A DNA stretch of 64,000 nucleotides from NCBI RefSeq assembly GCF_002163675.1, contig NZ_CP019334.1:3515501-3579500 (forward strand). The letters run 5' to 3'. The translations under genes were made by a program, and so were the position numbers. The stretch comes from Polaribacter sp. SA4-12. GTDB taxonomy: Bacteria > Bacteroidota > Bacteroidia > Flavobacteriales > Flavobacteriaceae. Below the pieces are notes generated by a model that was not told the origin of the DNA, did no database searches, and was given only the letters and a program-made list of their open reading frames with translations. Positions 1-9,129 of the stretch are shown here, one piece after another (position 1 is the first letter of the stretch; every line of letters starts with the position of its first letter).

Positions 1-58
1 GGGCAATATTTTTAATCTAAATTTAATATTCGTTTCTTATAATTTCGAAAGAAATACT

Positions 59-66
59 TAGTTTTG
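59..66 (+). promoter_or_regulatory. -7 promoter box for the metallophosphoesterase gene
   Basis: TAGTTTTG matches the Bacteroidetes -7 consensus TAnnTTTG and lies 17 bases before the ATG at 84. I see no clear -33 TTG at the expected distance, so this is a moderate call. Confidence 0.5.
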
Positions 67-83
67 CCTAAAATAAAATTAAG

Positions 84-809
84 ATGAGAACTTTTGCAAT
101 TGGAGATATTCATGGAGGCTTAAAAGCTTTAATTCAAGTTTTAAATAAACTAGAAATTAAAGAAGGAGATAAAATTATTTTCATGGGAGACTATGTAGAT
201 GGTTGGAGTGAATCTGCACAAGTTGTTCAATTTTTAATTAATTTGTCAGAGAAATTTGATTGTGTTTTTATCAAAGGAAATCATGATGTTTGGTGTGAAG
301 ATTGGTTAAAAAGAGGCGATGTAAACCCTTCTTGGTACATGCATGGAGGTAAAGAAACGATGGAAAGTTATGAAGTTTTTTCTACTGAAGAAAGAGAACA
401 GCATCTTAATTTTTTCGAAAACTTACCTTTATATCATTTAGATGATAATAACAGATTGTTCTTACACGCAGGTTTTACTTCTTTACATGGAGTTGAAAAA
501 GAGAAGTTTCCAGAATTATTTTATTTAGATAGATCTTTATGGGAAATGCTTTTGGTAATGGATAGAAGTATACCACAAGATTCTATTTTTTATCCTAAAA
601 GATTACAACATTATAAAGAGATTTACATAGGTCATACACCAACTACTAATTATGATGAGTCATCACCAATAAATATTGAAAGTGTCTGGAATATTGATAC
701 AGGAGCCGCTTTTAAAGGAAAAGTTACTGGAATGAATATTGATACAAAAGCCTATTTTCAAAGTGATAATTTACCTAGTTTGTATCCTGATGAAAAAGGA
801 AGGAATTAA
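84..809 (+). CDS. Metallophosphoesterase (PPP-type serine/threonine phosphatase family)
   Basis: A 241-residue cytosolic enzyme of the calcineurin-like phosphoesterase superfamily, expected to hydrolyse phosphomonoesters or diesters at a two-metal centre. The metal-binding motifs are in the usual order: GDIHG (Asp8, His10), GDYVD (residues 35-39), GNHD (residues 65-68), then HAGF and GHTPT in the second half. That order resembles bacterial PrpE/ApaH-like phosphatases more than the DNA-repair nucleases of the same fold. There is no signal peptide. It stands alone on the plus strand, facing pyruvate carboxylase across a shared terminator. The physiological substrate cannot be read from the sequence. 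Confidence 0.85.
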   Translation: MRTFAIGDIHGGLKALIQVLNKLEIKEGDKIIFMGDYVDGWSESAQVVQFLINLSEKFDCVFIKGNHDVWCEDWLKRGDVNPSWYMHGGKETMESYEVFSTEEREQHLNFFENLPLYHLDDNNRLFLHAGFTSLHGVEKEKFPELFYLDRSLWEMLLVMDRSIPQDSIFYPKRLQHYKEIYIGHTPTTNYDESSPINIESVWNIDTGAAFKGKVTGMNIDTKAYFQSDNLPSLYPDEKGRN

Positions 810-840
810 GTCTTTTTTATAAGTACTTAGAAACATAAAA

Positions 841-883
841 AAAATCTCATTTAGAATCGTTAACGTTCTAAATGAGATTTTTT
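841..883. terminator. Bidirectional intrinsic terminator
   Basis: A perfect inverted repeat (AATCTCATTTAGAA and its complement, loop of about 9 bases) is flanked by A-runs on the left and T-runs on the right. It can end transcription from the phosphoesterase gene on the plus strand and from pyc on the minus strand. Confidence 0.85.
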
Positions 884-909
884 GTTTTTAATAATGAGTA
901 TCTATTTCA

Positions 910-3900
910 TTATTCAAGAGTTAAAATTAAATCATCAGAATTTACCATTACACCAGCTTTTACAACTATTTTGTTGATAGTTGTATCTTCTATTGCTGTA
1001 ATCGTAGTTTCCATTTTCATAGCTTCAATAATAAACAAAGGCTGATTTTTAGTAACCTTTTCTCCTTTTTTAACTAAAATAGTAGACAACATTCCTTGTA
1101 AAGGTGCTCCGATTTCTTTTGAGTTATTTTTATCAGCTTTAATATGTTCAACTTTATCAATCTTAATAGAAGTGTCTTTTACTTGCACAGATCTACCTTG
1201 TCCGTTTACTTTAAAATAAACAGTTACCATTCCGTCTTCATTCGGTTTTCCAACAGATTCTAAAGTAATTAATAATGTTTTTCCTTTTTCTAATTCAATA
1301 ATAATTTCTTCACCTCTTTCCATTCCGTAGAAGAAATTTTTGGTAGGCAAGTTTATTAAACTATCATATTTTAAATGTTTGTTATACGCATCTAAAAATA
1401 CTTTTGGATACAGTTTATAGGATAAGAAATCTGTGAAATCTATTGCTCTTCCTAAATCATTTTCGAATATTTTTCTAAAATCTGCATACTCTTTATCAAA
1501 ATCTATCGGTTCTAAATGTGCATTTGGTCTGTCTGTATATGGTTTTTCATCCTTTAAAATTAATTTTTGTAAATCTTTAGGGAAACCACCAACCGGCTGA
1601 CCTAAATCTCCTCTAAAGAAACTAACTACAGATTGTGGGAAAGAAATCGTATCACCACGTTCTAAAACATCTTGTACCGTTAAATGATTACTCACTAAAT
1701 ATTGAGCCATATCTCCAACTACTTTAGAACTTGGAGTTACTTTTACAATATCACCAAAAAGTAAGTTTACATCGCCATACATTTTTGTGATTTCATGAAA
1801 ACGATCTTCTAAACCTAAAGCTTGTGCTTGTGGTTTTAAATTAGAATATTGTCCACCAGGAATTTCGTGTTTAAAAACTTCTCCAGAACCAGATTTTAAA
1901 CCAGATTCAAAAGGATAATAATACTCTCTAACAGTTTCCCAATAATTAGAATATTCGTTTAAAGAATCAATATTTAAGTTGCTTTCTCTATCGTTGAATT
2001 TCATCATTTCTACAACCGAATTAAAATTAGGTTGTGATGTTAATCCAGATAAACCACCCAATGCAACATCAACAACATCAACACCAGCTTCAATTGCTTT
2101 TAAATACGTCGCAGATTGAATAGATGAGGTGTCGTGTGTATGTAAATGAATAGGAATATTTATTGCTTGTTTTAAAGCAGAAACTAATTCGTAAGCAGCA
2201 TAAGGTTTTAATAAACCAGCCATATCTTTAATTGCTAAAATATGTGCGCCTGCATTTTCTATATCTTTTGCTAAAGTTGTATAATATTTTAGATTGTATT
2301 TTGTGTTTTTTGGATTCAAAATATCACCCGTATAACAAATAGAACCTTCAGCTAAACCATCTGTTTTTGTCCTTACATATTCAATACAAGGAGCAATGGA
2401 TTTCATCCAGTTTAAAGAATCGAAAATTCTGAAAATATCAACACCATTTTCCCAAGATTTCTCTACAAATTTTTCAATTAAATTATCTGAATATGCTGTG
2501 TATCCAACTCCGTTGGAACCTCTAATTAACATTTGCAACAATACATTTGGCATTGCTTTACGCAGTTTCTGTAGTCTTTCCCAAGGATTTTCTTGTAAGA
2601 ATCGCATACAAACGTCAAAAGTTGCGCCTCCCCAAACTTCCATACTAAAAATGTCTGGATTGTTTTTTGCATATCCTTCTGCAACTTTCATCATATCAAA
2701 AGTTCGCATTCTTGTTGCTAATAAACTTTGATGTGCATCTCGCATTGTAGTGTCTGTAAAATGAACTTTCTTTTCATTTTTTAACCATTGCGAAAACTTA
2801 TCAGGACCTAATTCCGTTAATAGATCTTTAGTCCCTTTTGGATGTGCTGCATTTATATCAAACTTAGGAATAATCGGTTTTACAAATGTTTTTGTTGGGT
2901 CAATTTTTTTAACATCCGGATTTCCATTTACAATAACATCACCTAAATAAGTAACCAACTTTGTGGCTCTGTTACGAGGTGCTTTAAAAATGAATAAATC
3001 AGGATTTTGTTTGATGAAATTCACAGTCACTTCCCCTTTTCTAAAAGTTTCGTGTTGTAAAATATTATCTAAAAAGAGCATATTTGTTTTTACACCTCTA
3101 ATTCTGAATTCAGCTAAAGCACGACGGACTTTTCTACAAGCTCCGTCTAAAGTTCTACTATTTGCAGTCACTTTAACCAACATAGAATCAAAGAATGGTG
3201 AAATAATAGCACCTTGATAAACGCTTCCTGCGTCTAAACGAATACCAAAACCAGCAGCACTTCTATAGGTTGTGATTTCTCCATAATCTGGTTTAAAATC
3301 GTTCTGAGGATCTTCTGTTGTAATCCTACATTGCAATGCAAAACCATTTACTTTTATGGCTTCTTGATTTGTTATTTTTATTTGTTGATCAGATAATTTA
3401 TAACCACCAGCAATAAATAATTGTGTTTTAACTAAATCGATATTCGTTACTACTTCTGTAACGGTATGTTCTACTTGAATTCTGGGATTTACTTCAATAA
3501 AATAGATAGAACCATCATCGTCAACTAAAAACTCTACAGTTCCAATATTATTATAATCTACAGCTTTACAAATGTTGATTGCATATTTGTAAAGTGCATC
3601 TTTCGTTTCTTGTTTTAAATCAAAAGAAGGTGCGAATTCTATTACTTTTTGATAACGGCGTTGCACGGAACAATCTCTTTCGAAAAGGTGAACTGTATTT
3701 CCATAATTATCGGCAACTATTTGAATTTCTATATGTTTTGGGTTTTCTACAAATTTTTCAAGAAAAACAGTGTCGTCTCCGAAAGCATTTAAAGCTTCAC
3801 GTTTACTTTCATTAAAAGCACGTTTTAATTCATCCGCTTTTCTAATAACACGCATTCCTCTTCCACCACCTCCAGAAGCCGCTTTTAACATAATTGGATA

Positions 3901-4362
3901 GCCGATTATTTCTGCTTCACTTAAGGCAATTTCAATATTTTCTAAAGGTTTTTCGTTGCTTCTAATAACAGGAACGTTATTCGCGACAGCAACTTCTTTT
4001 GCCATAATTTTATCACCCAAAGATTTTAAAACAGACACTTTTGGCCCGATAAAAATAATACCATTGTCTTCACATTTCTGAGCAAGATTTGCATTTTCTG
4101 ATAAAAAACCATAACCAGGATGAATAGCATCTGCATTGCTTTCTAAAGCAACTCTAATAATTTCATCAATATTTAAATACGGTTTTAAAGGATCATTATC
4201 TTCACCTATTTGATAAGATTCATCCGCTTTATATCTGTGTAATGAATACCTGTCTTCAAATGTGTAAATACCTACCGTTTTCACGTTTATTTCTGTACAA
4301 GCTCTAAAAATTCTGATAGCAATTTCACTTCTGTTGGCAACCAATACTTTTTCAATCTTCAT
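910..4362 (-). CDS. pyc: Pyruvate carboxylase
   Basis: A 1150-residue single-chain biotin enzyme that carboxylates pyruvate to oxaloacetate with ATP and bicarbonate, refilling the TCA cycle. Domain order fits full-length PYC: biotin carboxylase (about 1-450, starting KVLVANRSEIA, with the Gly-rich ASGGGGRGMR loop), carboxyltransferase (about 530-800, entry motif TTMRDAHQSLLATR), allosteric/PYC linker, and a C-terminal biotinyl domain in which EAMKMET places the biotin lysine at about Lys1116. Length is normal for the family. The gene is monocistronic, with a shared terminator on its 3' side and a possible promoter just upstream. Other biotin carboxylases are excluded because all three domains are fused in PYC order. 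Confidence 0.97.
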   Translation of the reverse strand: MKIEKVLVANRSEIAIRIFRACTEINVKTVGIYTFEDRYSLHRYKADESYQIGEDNDPLKPYLNIDEIIRVALESNADAIHPGYGFLSENANLAQKCEDNGIIFIGPKVSVLKSLGDKIMAKEVAVANNVPVIRSNEKPLENIEIALSEAEIIGYPIMLKAASGGGGRGMRVIRKADELKRAFNESKREALNAFGDDTVFLEKFVENPKHIEIQIVADNYGNTVHLFERDCSVQRRYQKVIEFAPSFDLKQETKDALYKYAINICKAVDYNNIGTVEFLVDDDGSIYFIEVNPRIQVEHTVTEVVTNIDLVKTQLFIAGGYKLSDQQIKITNQEAIKVNGFALQCRITTEDPQNDFKPDYGEITTYRSAAGFGIRLDAGSVYQGAIISPFFDSMLVKVTANSRTLDGACRKVRRALAEFRIRGVKTNMLFLDNILQHETFRKGEVTVNFIKQNPDLFIFKAPRNRATKLVTYLGDVIVNGNPDVKKIDPTKTFVKPIIPKFDINAAHPKGTKDLLTELGPDKFSQWLKNEKKVHFTDTTMRDAHQSLLATRMRTFDMMKVAEGYAKNNPDIFSMEVWGGATFDVCMRFLQENPWERLQKLRKAMPNVLLQMLIRGSNGVGYTAYSDNLIEKFVEKSWENGVDIFRIFDSLNWMKSIAPCIEYVRTKTDGLAEGSICYTGDILNPKNTKYNLKYYTTLAKDIENAGAHILAIKDMAGLLKPYAAYELVSALKQAINIPIHLHTHDTSSIQSATYLKAIEAGVDVVDVALGGLSGLTSQPNFNSVVEMMKFNDRESNLNIDSLNEYSNYWETVREYYYPFESGLKSGSGEVFKHEIPGGQYSNLKPQAQALGLEDRFHEITKMYGDVNLLFGDIVKVTPSSKVVGDMAQYLVSNHLTVQDVLERGDTISFPQSVVSFFRGDLGQPVGGFPKDLQKLILKDEKPYTDRPNAHLEPIDFDKEYADFRKIFENDLGRAIDFTDFLSYKLYPKVFLDAYNKHLKYDSLINLPTKNFFYGMERGEEIIIELEKGKTLLITLESVGKPNEDGMVTVYFKVNGQGRSVQVKDTSIKIDKVEHIKADKNNSKEIGAPLQGMLSTILVKKGEKVTKNQPLFIIEAMKMETTITAIEDTTINKIVVKAGVMVNSDDLILTLE

Positions 4363-4404
4363 TTTGTAGAACCTATTTTAGAGTTAAACTGAATTATTTC
4401 GTTC

Positions 4405-4412
4405 TAAAGATA
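4405..4412 (-). promoter_or_regulatory. Possible -7 box for pyc
   Basis: On the minus strand this reads TATCTTTA, one base off TAnnTTTG, about 43 bases before the pyc ATG. No convincing -33 element was found. Confidence 0.35.
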
Positions 4413-4490
4413 GTAAAGCGAAAACGATGTAGTAAATGTTTTTTAATTTTTTTTTGTTCTAAAGGTTGATTATTTTTTTGATGAAATAAA

Positions 4491-4539
4491 AAAAAGGGTT
4501 TAAAAAACATTGATAATAATGTTTCTTAAACCCTTTTAG
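4491..4539 (-). terminator. Intrinsic terminator of the S46 peptidase gene
   Basis: An inverted repeat (AAGGGTTTAA on one arm, TTAAACCCTT on the other) ends in a long A-run on the plus strand, which is the T-run for minus-strand transcription. It begins about 19 bases past the stop of the S46 peptidase gene. Confidence 0.85.
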
Positions 4540-4557
4540 GAATATAATTTTAGGTGT

Positions 4558-6648
4558 TTACTTTTTCTTCGGATGTACTAATTTCATCTCGTCGATTAGG
4601 TGAGTTGCACCAGCATATTTATCAACAATAAATAATACATATCTTAAATCTACCATAATATTTCTACATATTTCAGGATCATAATTCATATCACTCATAG
4701 TTCCTTCCCAAACTCTATCAAAATTTAAACCGATTAGATTTCCTTCAGCATCTAATGCAGGACTTCCAGAATTTCCACCAGTTGTATGATTTGTTCCTAA
4801 GAAACAAACAGGAACTTTACCGTTTTTATCAGCATATTGTCCGTAATTTTTATCTTTATGAAGTTGACGTAATTTTTCTGGAACATCAAACTCATAATCA
4901 CCAGGAACATACTTTTCTATAACTCCGTCTAAATAACTAACAGGGTTGTAGTAAACAGCATCTCTTGGAGAATAACCTCTAACTTGTCCGTAAGTTACAC
5001 GCAAAGTACTATTCGCATCCGGAAAATAACGCGCATTTGGTAAAGCTTCCATTAATGCAGTCATATACGTTTTTTGTAATGCAGTAATTGGAGCGTTTTT
5101 TTCTGAATATTCTTTATTAATCGTATTGTAAAAAGCTTCAATCATAGGTTTAGCATATTTATATGCAGCATCCTTATTTAACTTTTTAAGCACTTTTTTT
5201 GCATTTCCATCAAATAAACCTAAAGCAGAATCTAAGTTTGTAAGTGCCGTTTTATCGTAAATACTTGCATCCGCATTTTTATTGAAAAAAGGCATTACAT
5301 TTTTAAAGACACCTTTATCTACAGAAACATCATAATTTTTATGAATACCTTCTAAAGTGCTCACTATAGATGCTTTTGCTTTGTCAAAAGATTTAGGATC
5401 TTTCTTTACTGCTTGCTCAAATTGATATGCTCTAAATGTCATAGACATTAATTCATTTGTAACTAAAAAGACTTCAATAAAGTTTCTTCTTTTAATATTT
5501 ATAGCAGCAAAATCTTTATACAAACGATCAAATTCTGGAAGAATATTTCCATACTTTTCTGTTAAATCTTTCTCTTCTAATGCTTTTGTAAATGAAGCTT
5601 CAAAAGCTTGTCTTTTTTCAACAGCGTTACTTTTTTGGATTCCTAAATTTTCTCCAATCCATTTTTTCCAAGCATTTGCAATTCTTGCTTGTTTAGAAGC
5701 ATACTTGATACGAACAGCATCACTCGTTTTCATTTTGGCATCAATAACTTTTAATGCAGCTTCTCTAATCGCAATATTTGTTGGGTTGTATTCTTCTGTA
5801 ATATGTTTTATAGCAACAGCAGGTAAGTATTCATTTGTTGTACCTGGAAAACCGAAAACCATTGTAAAATCTCCTTCTTCTACACCATCTATAGAAATAG
5901 GTAAAAAGTGTTTTGGAGTAAAAGGTTTGTTGTCTTTACTATATTTTGCAGGATTGTTATTTGCATCAGCATAAATTCTGAACATAGAAAAATCTCCTGT
6001 ATGTCTTGGGAAAACCCAGTTATCTGTATCACTACCAAACTTACCAATACTTGTTGGAGGTGCACCTACTAAACGGATATCTTCAAAACGATCTATAACA
6101 AATAAAAAGTATTGATTTCCTTGATAAAAAGATTTTACTTTGGTTTTTTGCCAAGGTTCTTTTTTGATTGTTTTCTGTAGCTTGTTACTGTTTTTTGTGA
6201 TTCTAGATTGCTTTTCCTTTTCAGTCATTGAATCATTAACACCTTCAAAAACTGTAGCGGTCACATCTTCAATTCTATCAATAAATTCTATATATAAACC
6301 TGGATTTGGTAATTCTTGCTCTAAATTCATTGCCCAAAAACCATCTTTTAAATAATCGTTTTCTAAAGAAGAATGAGATTGAATTTGCCCAAAACCACAG
6401 TGATGATTGGTTAAGATTAGACCTTTTGGTGAAATAACTTCACTTGTACAACCTCCATTAAAATGCCCAATTGCATCTTTTAAACTGGAGTTGTTTACAT
6501 CGTAAATGTCTTTTGCAGTTAATTTACTTCCTAAAGAAGTCATTTCTTGTTCGTTCATTCCTTCTAAAAGTGAAGGAATCCACATTCCTCCTTGTTGTGC
6601 AGATATTTGAACAACAAAGAATAATAATACTATTTTAATGTATTTCAT
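4558..6648 (-). CDS. S46 family dipeptidyl-peptidase, DPP11-like (Asp/Glu-specific)
   Basis: An exported serine dipeptidyl-peptidase of the DPP7/DPP11 family, which removes dipeptides from peptide N termini in the periplasm of Bacteroidetes. I start at the ATG at 6648 because the open frame's earlier ATG (6696) precedes a probable promoter and because this start gives a clean signal peptide (about residues 1-18, ending ISAQ). The catalytic His lies in TNHHCGFG (residues 80-86), the serine in GGNSGSP near the C terminus. Eighteen residues after that serine is an Arg (FDRVWEG), the position that is Arg in DPP11 (acidic P1) and Gly in DPP7. Length (about 696 residues) is typical. No operon partners. 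Confidence 0.93.
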   Translation of the reverse strand: MKYIKIVLLFFVVQISAQQGGMWIPSLLEGMNEQEMTSLGSKLTAKDIYDVNNSSLKDAIGHFNGGCTSEVISPKGLILTNHHCGFGQIQSHSSLENDYLKDGFWAMNLEQELPNPGLYIEFIDRIEDVTATVFEGVNDSMTEKEKQSRITKNSNKLQKTIKKEPWQKTKVKSFYQGNQYFLFVIDRFEDIRLVGAPPTSIGKFGSDTDNWVFPRHTGDFSMFRIYADANNNPAKYSKDNKPFTPKHFLPISIDGVEEGDFTMVFGFPGTTNEYLPAVAIKHITEEYNPTNIAIREAALKVIDAKMKTSDAVRIKYASKQARIANAWKKWIGENLGIQKSNAVEKRQAFEASFTKALEEKDLTEKYGNILPEFDRLYKDFAAINIKRRNFIEVFLVTNELMSMTFRAYQFEQAVKKDPKSFDKAKASIVSTLEGIHKNYDVSVDKGVFKNVMPFFNKNADASIYDKTALTNLDSALGLFDGNAKKVLKKLNKDAAYKYAKPMIEAFYNTINKEYSEKNAPITALQKTYMTALMEALPNARYFPDANSTLRVTYGQVRGYSPRDAVYYNPVSYLDGVIEKYVPGDYEFDVPEKLRQLHKDKNYGQYADKNGKVPVCFLGTNHTTGGNSGSPALDAEGNLIGLNFDRVWEGTMSDMNYDPEICRNIMVDLRYVLFIVDKYAGATHLIDEMKLVHPKKK

Positions 6649-6668
6649 TTCAATAAAAATTAGGTGCA

Positions 6669-6676
6669 TAAAGATA
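6669..6676 (-). promoter_or_regulatory. Possible -7 box for the S46 peptidase gene
   Basis: On the minus strand this reads TATCTTTA, close to TAnnTTTG, about 20 bases before the ATG at 6648. Its position argues against the earlier in-frame ATG at 6696. Confidence 0.4.
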
Positions 6677-6892
6677 CGGAAAGCTTTATTTTTCACCTAA
6701 AGGATAGTGTACTTGTTTGATGAAGTTTTTATCAATAATAAAACAGCTTGTTGAATTGAATTCCAACAATCTGAATATAGTATTTCTATTAAGGTTCAAA
6801 GCTTACTTTTTAAGCTTTGAATACTCTTTGCTTTCTTTAACCAATTCTTTGTATTGAGAAATTAGATCTTCTAATTCTTTAATGTCTGGTTT

Positions 6893-7432
6893 TTAATTAA
6901 CTTGATAATTTCTCATCATTGGTTCAGTAACAAATAGTTTCATTAAAGTTAATTGATCTCTTAATTTTTCTTTTTTTGTATCAATAAGACTTAATAACTT
7001 TGTTTGATTATCTATACTGTTTTCGAAATTCAATTTTAATTTATCAAAAAAGGCTGTAGTTTCTTTCTTTATAATTGAGTCATTTAAAGATGATATGTAT
7101 TTGTCTATTGAGCTCCAATAATGATCATTAGTATTAGAATATTTAGTAAAAGCTTTCGTTTTTTCTATAATACTATCATTAGTGAAGTTTTTAATTTTTT
7201 CATTAAGAGCATTCAACTTTTTATCATTCTCTAATGCTTCTGAATATAATTTTGAGATGATATCTGAATCGTAACGCTTTGAAAAAGAACTTAGACCTAT
7301 ATCGCTTTCACCTTCAACTAAAATATCCGGAGTTAAATTAAGTTGCTCTTCAAGTGTTAGTTTTTCTTTGTTTTCACAATTAAATAGAATTAATGAAACA
7401 AGAAAGAGGAATAAAATTTGTTTAACTCTCAT
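6893..7432 (-). CDS. Hypothetical lipoprotein, helical, probably C-terminally truncated
   Basis: About 179 residues. I start at the ATG at 7432 (not 7450) because it opens with a positively charged, hydrophobic signal segment ending in the lipobox LFNC, followed directly by ENKEK, so it is predicted to be lipid-anchored in the periplasm. The mature part is rich in Lys, Glu, Asn and Leu and looks mostly helical. I recognise no family. After the TAA stop the same frame stays open for 30 more codons of the same charged, helical character (KPDIKELEDLISQYKELV...) to a second stop at about 6803, so the TAA may be a recent nonsense mutation. Confidence 0.6.
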   Translation of the reverse strand: MRVKQILFLFLVSLILFNCENKEKLTLEEQLNLTPDILVEGESDIGLSSFSKRYDSDIISKLYSEALENDKKLNALNEKIKNFTNDSIIEKTKAFTKYSNTNDHYWSSIDKYISSLNDSIIKKETTAFFDKLKLNFENSIDNQTKLLSLIDTKKEKLRDQLTLMKLFVTEPMMRNYQVN

Positions 7433-7515
7433 AGTAAATTTATTTTCCATAAAAATAATGAAATAAACCTAATTTTTATGTGTGATTCTAAAACAAATTG
7501 AGAGTGATATTACTT

Positions 7516-8331
7516 CTAAATCACTTTAATAACTTCTTTAAAAAGAGTAATCATTTTAGGTTCTGCTTCACCAGCAATTGCAATAATCTCTGCAATATCT
7601 ACAGGTTGTAAGTTTTTAGGATCGCATTCATCTGTTAACACAGAAATTGCAGCACAAGGTAAGTTTAATTGTTTGGCAACAATTACTTCTGGTACAGTAC
7701 TCATACCAACAGCATCTGTTTCAAAAATTTGTAACATTCTGTATTCTGCTCTTGTTTCTAGTTGAGGTCCAAGAACACTTGTGTAAACTCCTTTGTGTAA
7801 TAATATATTTTGTTGAGTAGCAATAGCACTAATTTTGGCATTCAATTCTTTAGAATACGGTTCTAACATATCAGCAAAAATATTACCAAAATTGTTAGCT
7901 CCTTTAAAAGCTAAAGGCGAACTTCCTTGTAAATTAATATGGTCTTCAATCAACATTAAATCACCTTTTTTATAAGATAAATTAATTGCTCCTGCAGCAT
8001 TAGAAATTAATAAGTTTTTAATTCCTAAACCATGTAATGTTCTAATTCCGTAGGTAACTTCCCAAGCATTGTAACCTTCGTATAAATGAAAACGCCCCGC
8101 CATTACCAATACTTTTTTACCAGATAATTCTCCGTAAATTAATTTACCAGAATGAAACTCTACCGTTGCAACAGGGAAATTAGGTATTTCTGAATATGCA
8201 ATTTCTTTTTCTATCGAAATTTCATCTACTAATTTACCTAAACCTGTTCCTAAAACAATTCCTATTTCTGGATTTGTAATTCCGTTTGATTTTAAAAAAT
8301 CTATAGTTTCTGATAATTGTTGCTGTTTCAT
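7516..8331 (-). CDS. punA: Purine nucleoside phosphorylase, trimeric PNP/MTAP type
   Basis: A 271-residue cytosolic enzyme that cleaves purine (deoxy)nucleosides with phosphate to the free base and ribose-1-phosphate. Family motifs are clear: VLGTGLGK, FHSGKL, AGRFHLYEGY, SNAAGA, LGPQLETRAEYRM and AVGMSTVPEV. I chose the ATG at 8331 because the earlier in-frame ATG (8349) lies in a palindromic repeat and related proteins start with a similar MKxQ sequence. The base-contacting segment reads VLTDECDP, with Asp where guanosine/inosine-specific PNPs have Asn (ITN). Methylthioadenosine phosphorylase also has Asp there, so adenine nucleosides may be accepted. It is the last gene of the co-directional arsenic cluster. 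Confidence 0.92.
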   Translation of the reverse strand: MKQQQLSETIDFLKSNGITNPEIGIVLGTGLGKLVDEISIEKEIAYSEIPNFPVATVEFHSGKLIYGELSGKKVLVMAGRFHLYEGYNAWEVTYGIRTLHGLGIKNLLISNAAGAINLSYKKGDLMLIEDHINLQGSSPLAFKGANNFGNIFADMLEPYSKELNAKISAIATQQNILLHKGVYTSVLGPQLETRAEYRMLQIFETDAVGMSTVPEVIVAKQLNLPCAAISVLTDECDPKNLQPVDIAEIIAIAGEAEPKMITLFKEVIKVI

Positions 8332-8344
8332 TTGTCTTTCATTT

Positions 8345-8416
8345 GTCATTACGAAAGAGGTACGAATGAAGTGATCTCTTTATTTATAGAGAGATTGCTT
8401 CGTGCCTCGCAATGAC
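8345..8416. repeat. Palindromic dispersed repeat, copy 1
   Basis: A 72-base imperfect palindrome that begins GTCATTACGA and ends CTCGCAATGAC, with inner arms GATCTCTT and AGAGAGATTGCTTC. A homologous element is at 10352-10422. It lies between punA and the DM13 gene and overlaps the longer, rejected punA start. Confidence 0.8.
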
Positions 8417-8421
8417 GATTT

Positions 8422-9123
8422 TTAATTAATGACTAGTTTCTGTGTTTTTGATTTTCCATCAGTATCTAACTTAATAATGTAAATTCCTTTATTAAAAGAA
8501 GATACATCAATGGTTTTTTCTGTTATTTTAGATTGATAAAAAACTTGTTTTCCTAGAATGGTGAAAATACGAATTTCAGCAGAAACAGAAGTTGGATTTG
8601 AAAAATGAATTTTATCTTTTGTAGGATTTGGATAGAAACTAATTTTAGATAAAAAAGTATCTTCTACAGATAAAACGGAGCAACTATCGCTATTGAATGG
8701 AGTTATAGAACCAAAATCCCAAAAAGCATTAAACTGCAAACAATAAAAGAAAATAGTGTCAAATTTTGTGATGTCTTTACCTGCTGGAATTGCAGTTGTA
8801 AAGGTTTGTGCTCCATTAGGGTTAATTATTCCGAATTGAAAATTATCTAAATTACTAATTAAAGAATTTCTTATTTCTGCATTCGTTTTTCCTTCGGAAT
8901 TTACAAAGTAAGCTCTCACATCTGGTCCAGAAGCTGTACTAAAATTACTTCCTAAATTTAAAGTAACTGTGTTATTGGTGTTTAAAGTAATTGATACATC
9001 TCCTGTAATATTATAAGAAGCGGTAGTTGTATTGTTACCGAAATTTGTTCCGTTTTCTGAACACTGGGCATTAAATTGAATAATAGAAAAAGCAAAAAGT
9101 AACGTAAGTAATGTTGTTTTCAT
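8422..9123 (-). CDS. Secreted DM13-domain protein with type IX secretion sorting tail
   Basis: 233 residues. An N-terminal signal peptide (about 1-19, ending FNAQ) is followed by a DM13-like domain (about 35-145): SGPDVRAYF, then NPNGAQTFTTAIPAG and a segment with the near-invariant Cys in FFYCLQF. DM13 domains are proposed redox or electron-transfer modules. From about residue 160 a Por-type sorting domain follows (SFYPNPTKDKI ... GKQVFY ... GIYIIKL ... QKLVIN), which sends proteins through the type IX secretion system to the cell surface. It sits seven bases from the transferase gene upstream, so it is probably cotranscribed with the arsenic cluster, but its role there is unknown. Confidence 0.8.
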   Translation of the reverse strand: MKTTLLTLLFAFSIIQFNAQCSENGTNFGNNTTTASYNITGDVSITLNTNNTVTLNLGSNFSTASGPDVRAYFVNSEGKTNAEIRNSLISNLDNFQFGIINPNGAQTFTTAIPAGKDITKFDTIFFYCLQFNAFWDFGSITPFNSDSCSVLSVEDTFLSKISFYPNPTKDKIHFSNPTSVSAEIRIFTILGKQVFYQSKITEKTIDVSSFNKGIYIIKLDTDGKSKTQKLVIN

Positions 9124-9129
9124 ATAAAA

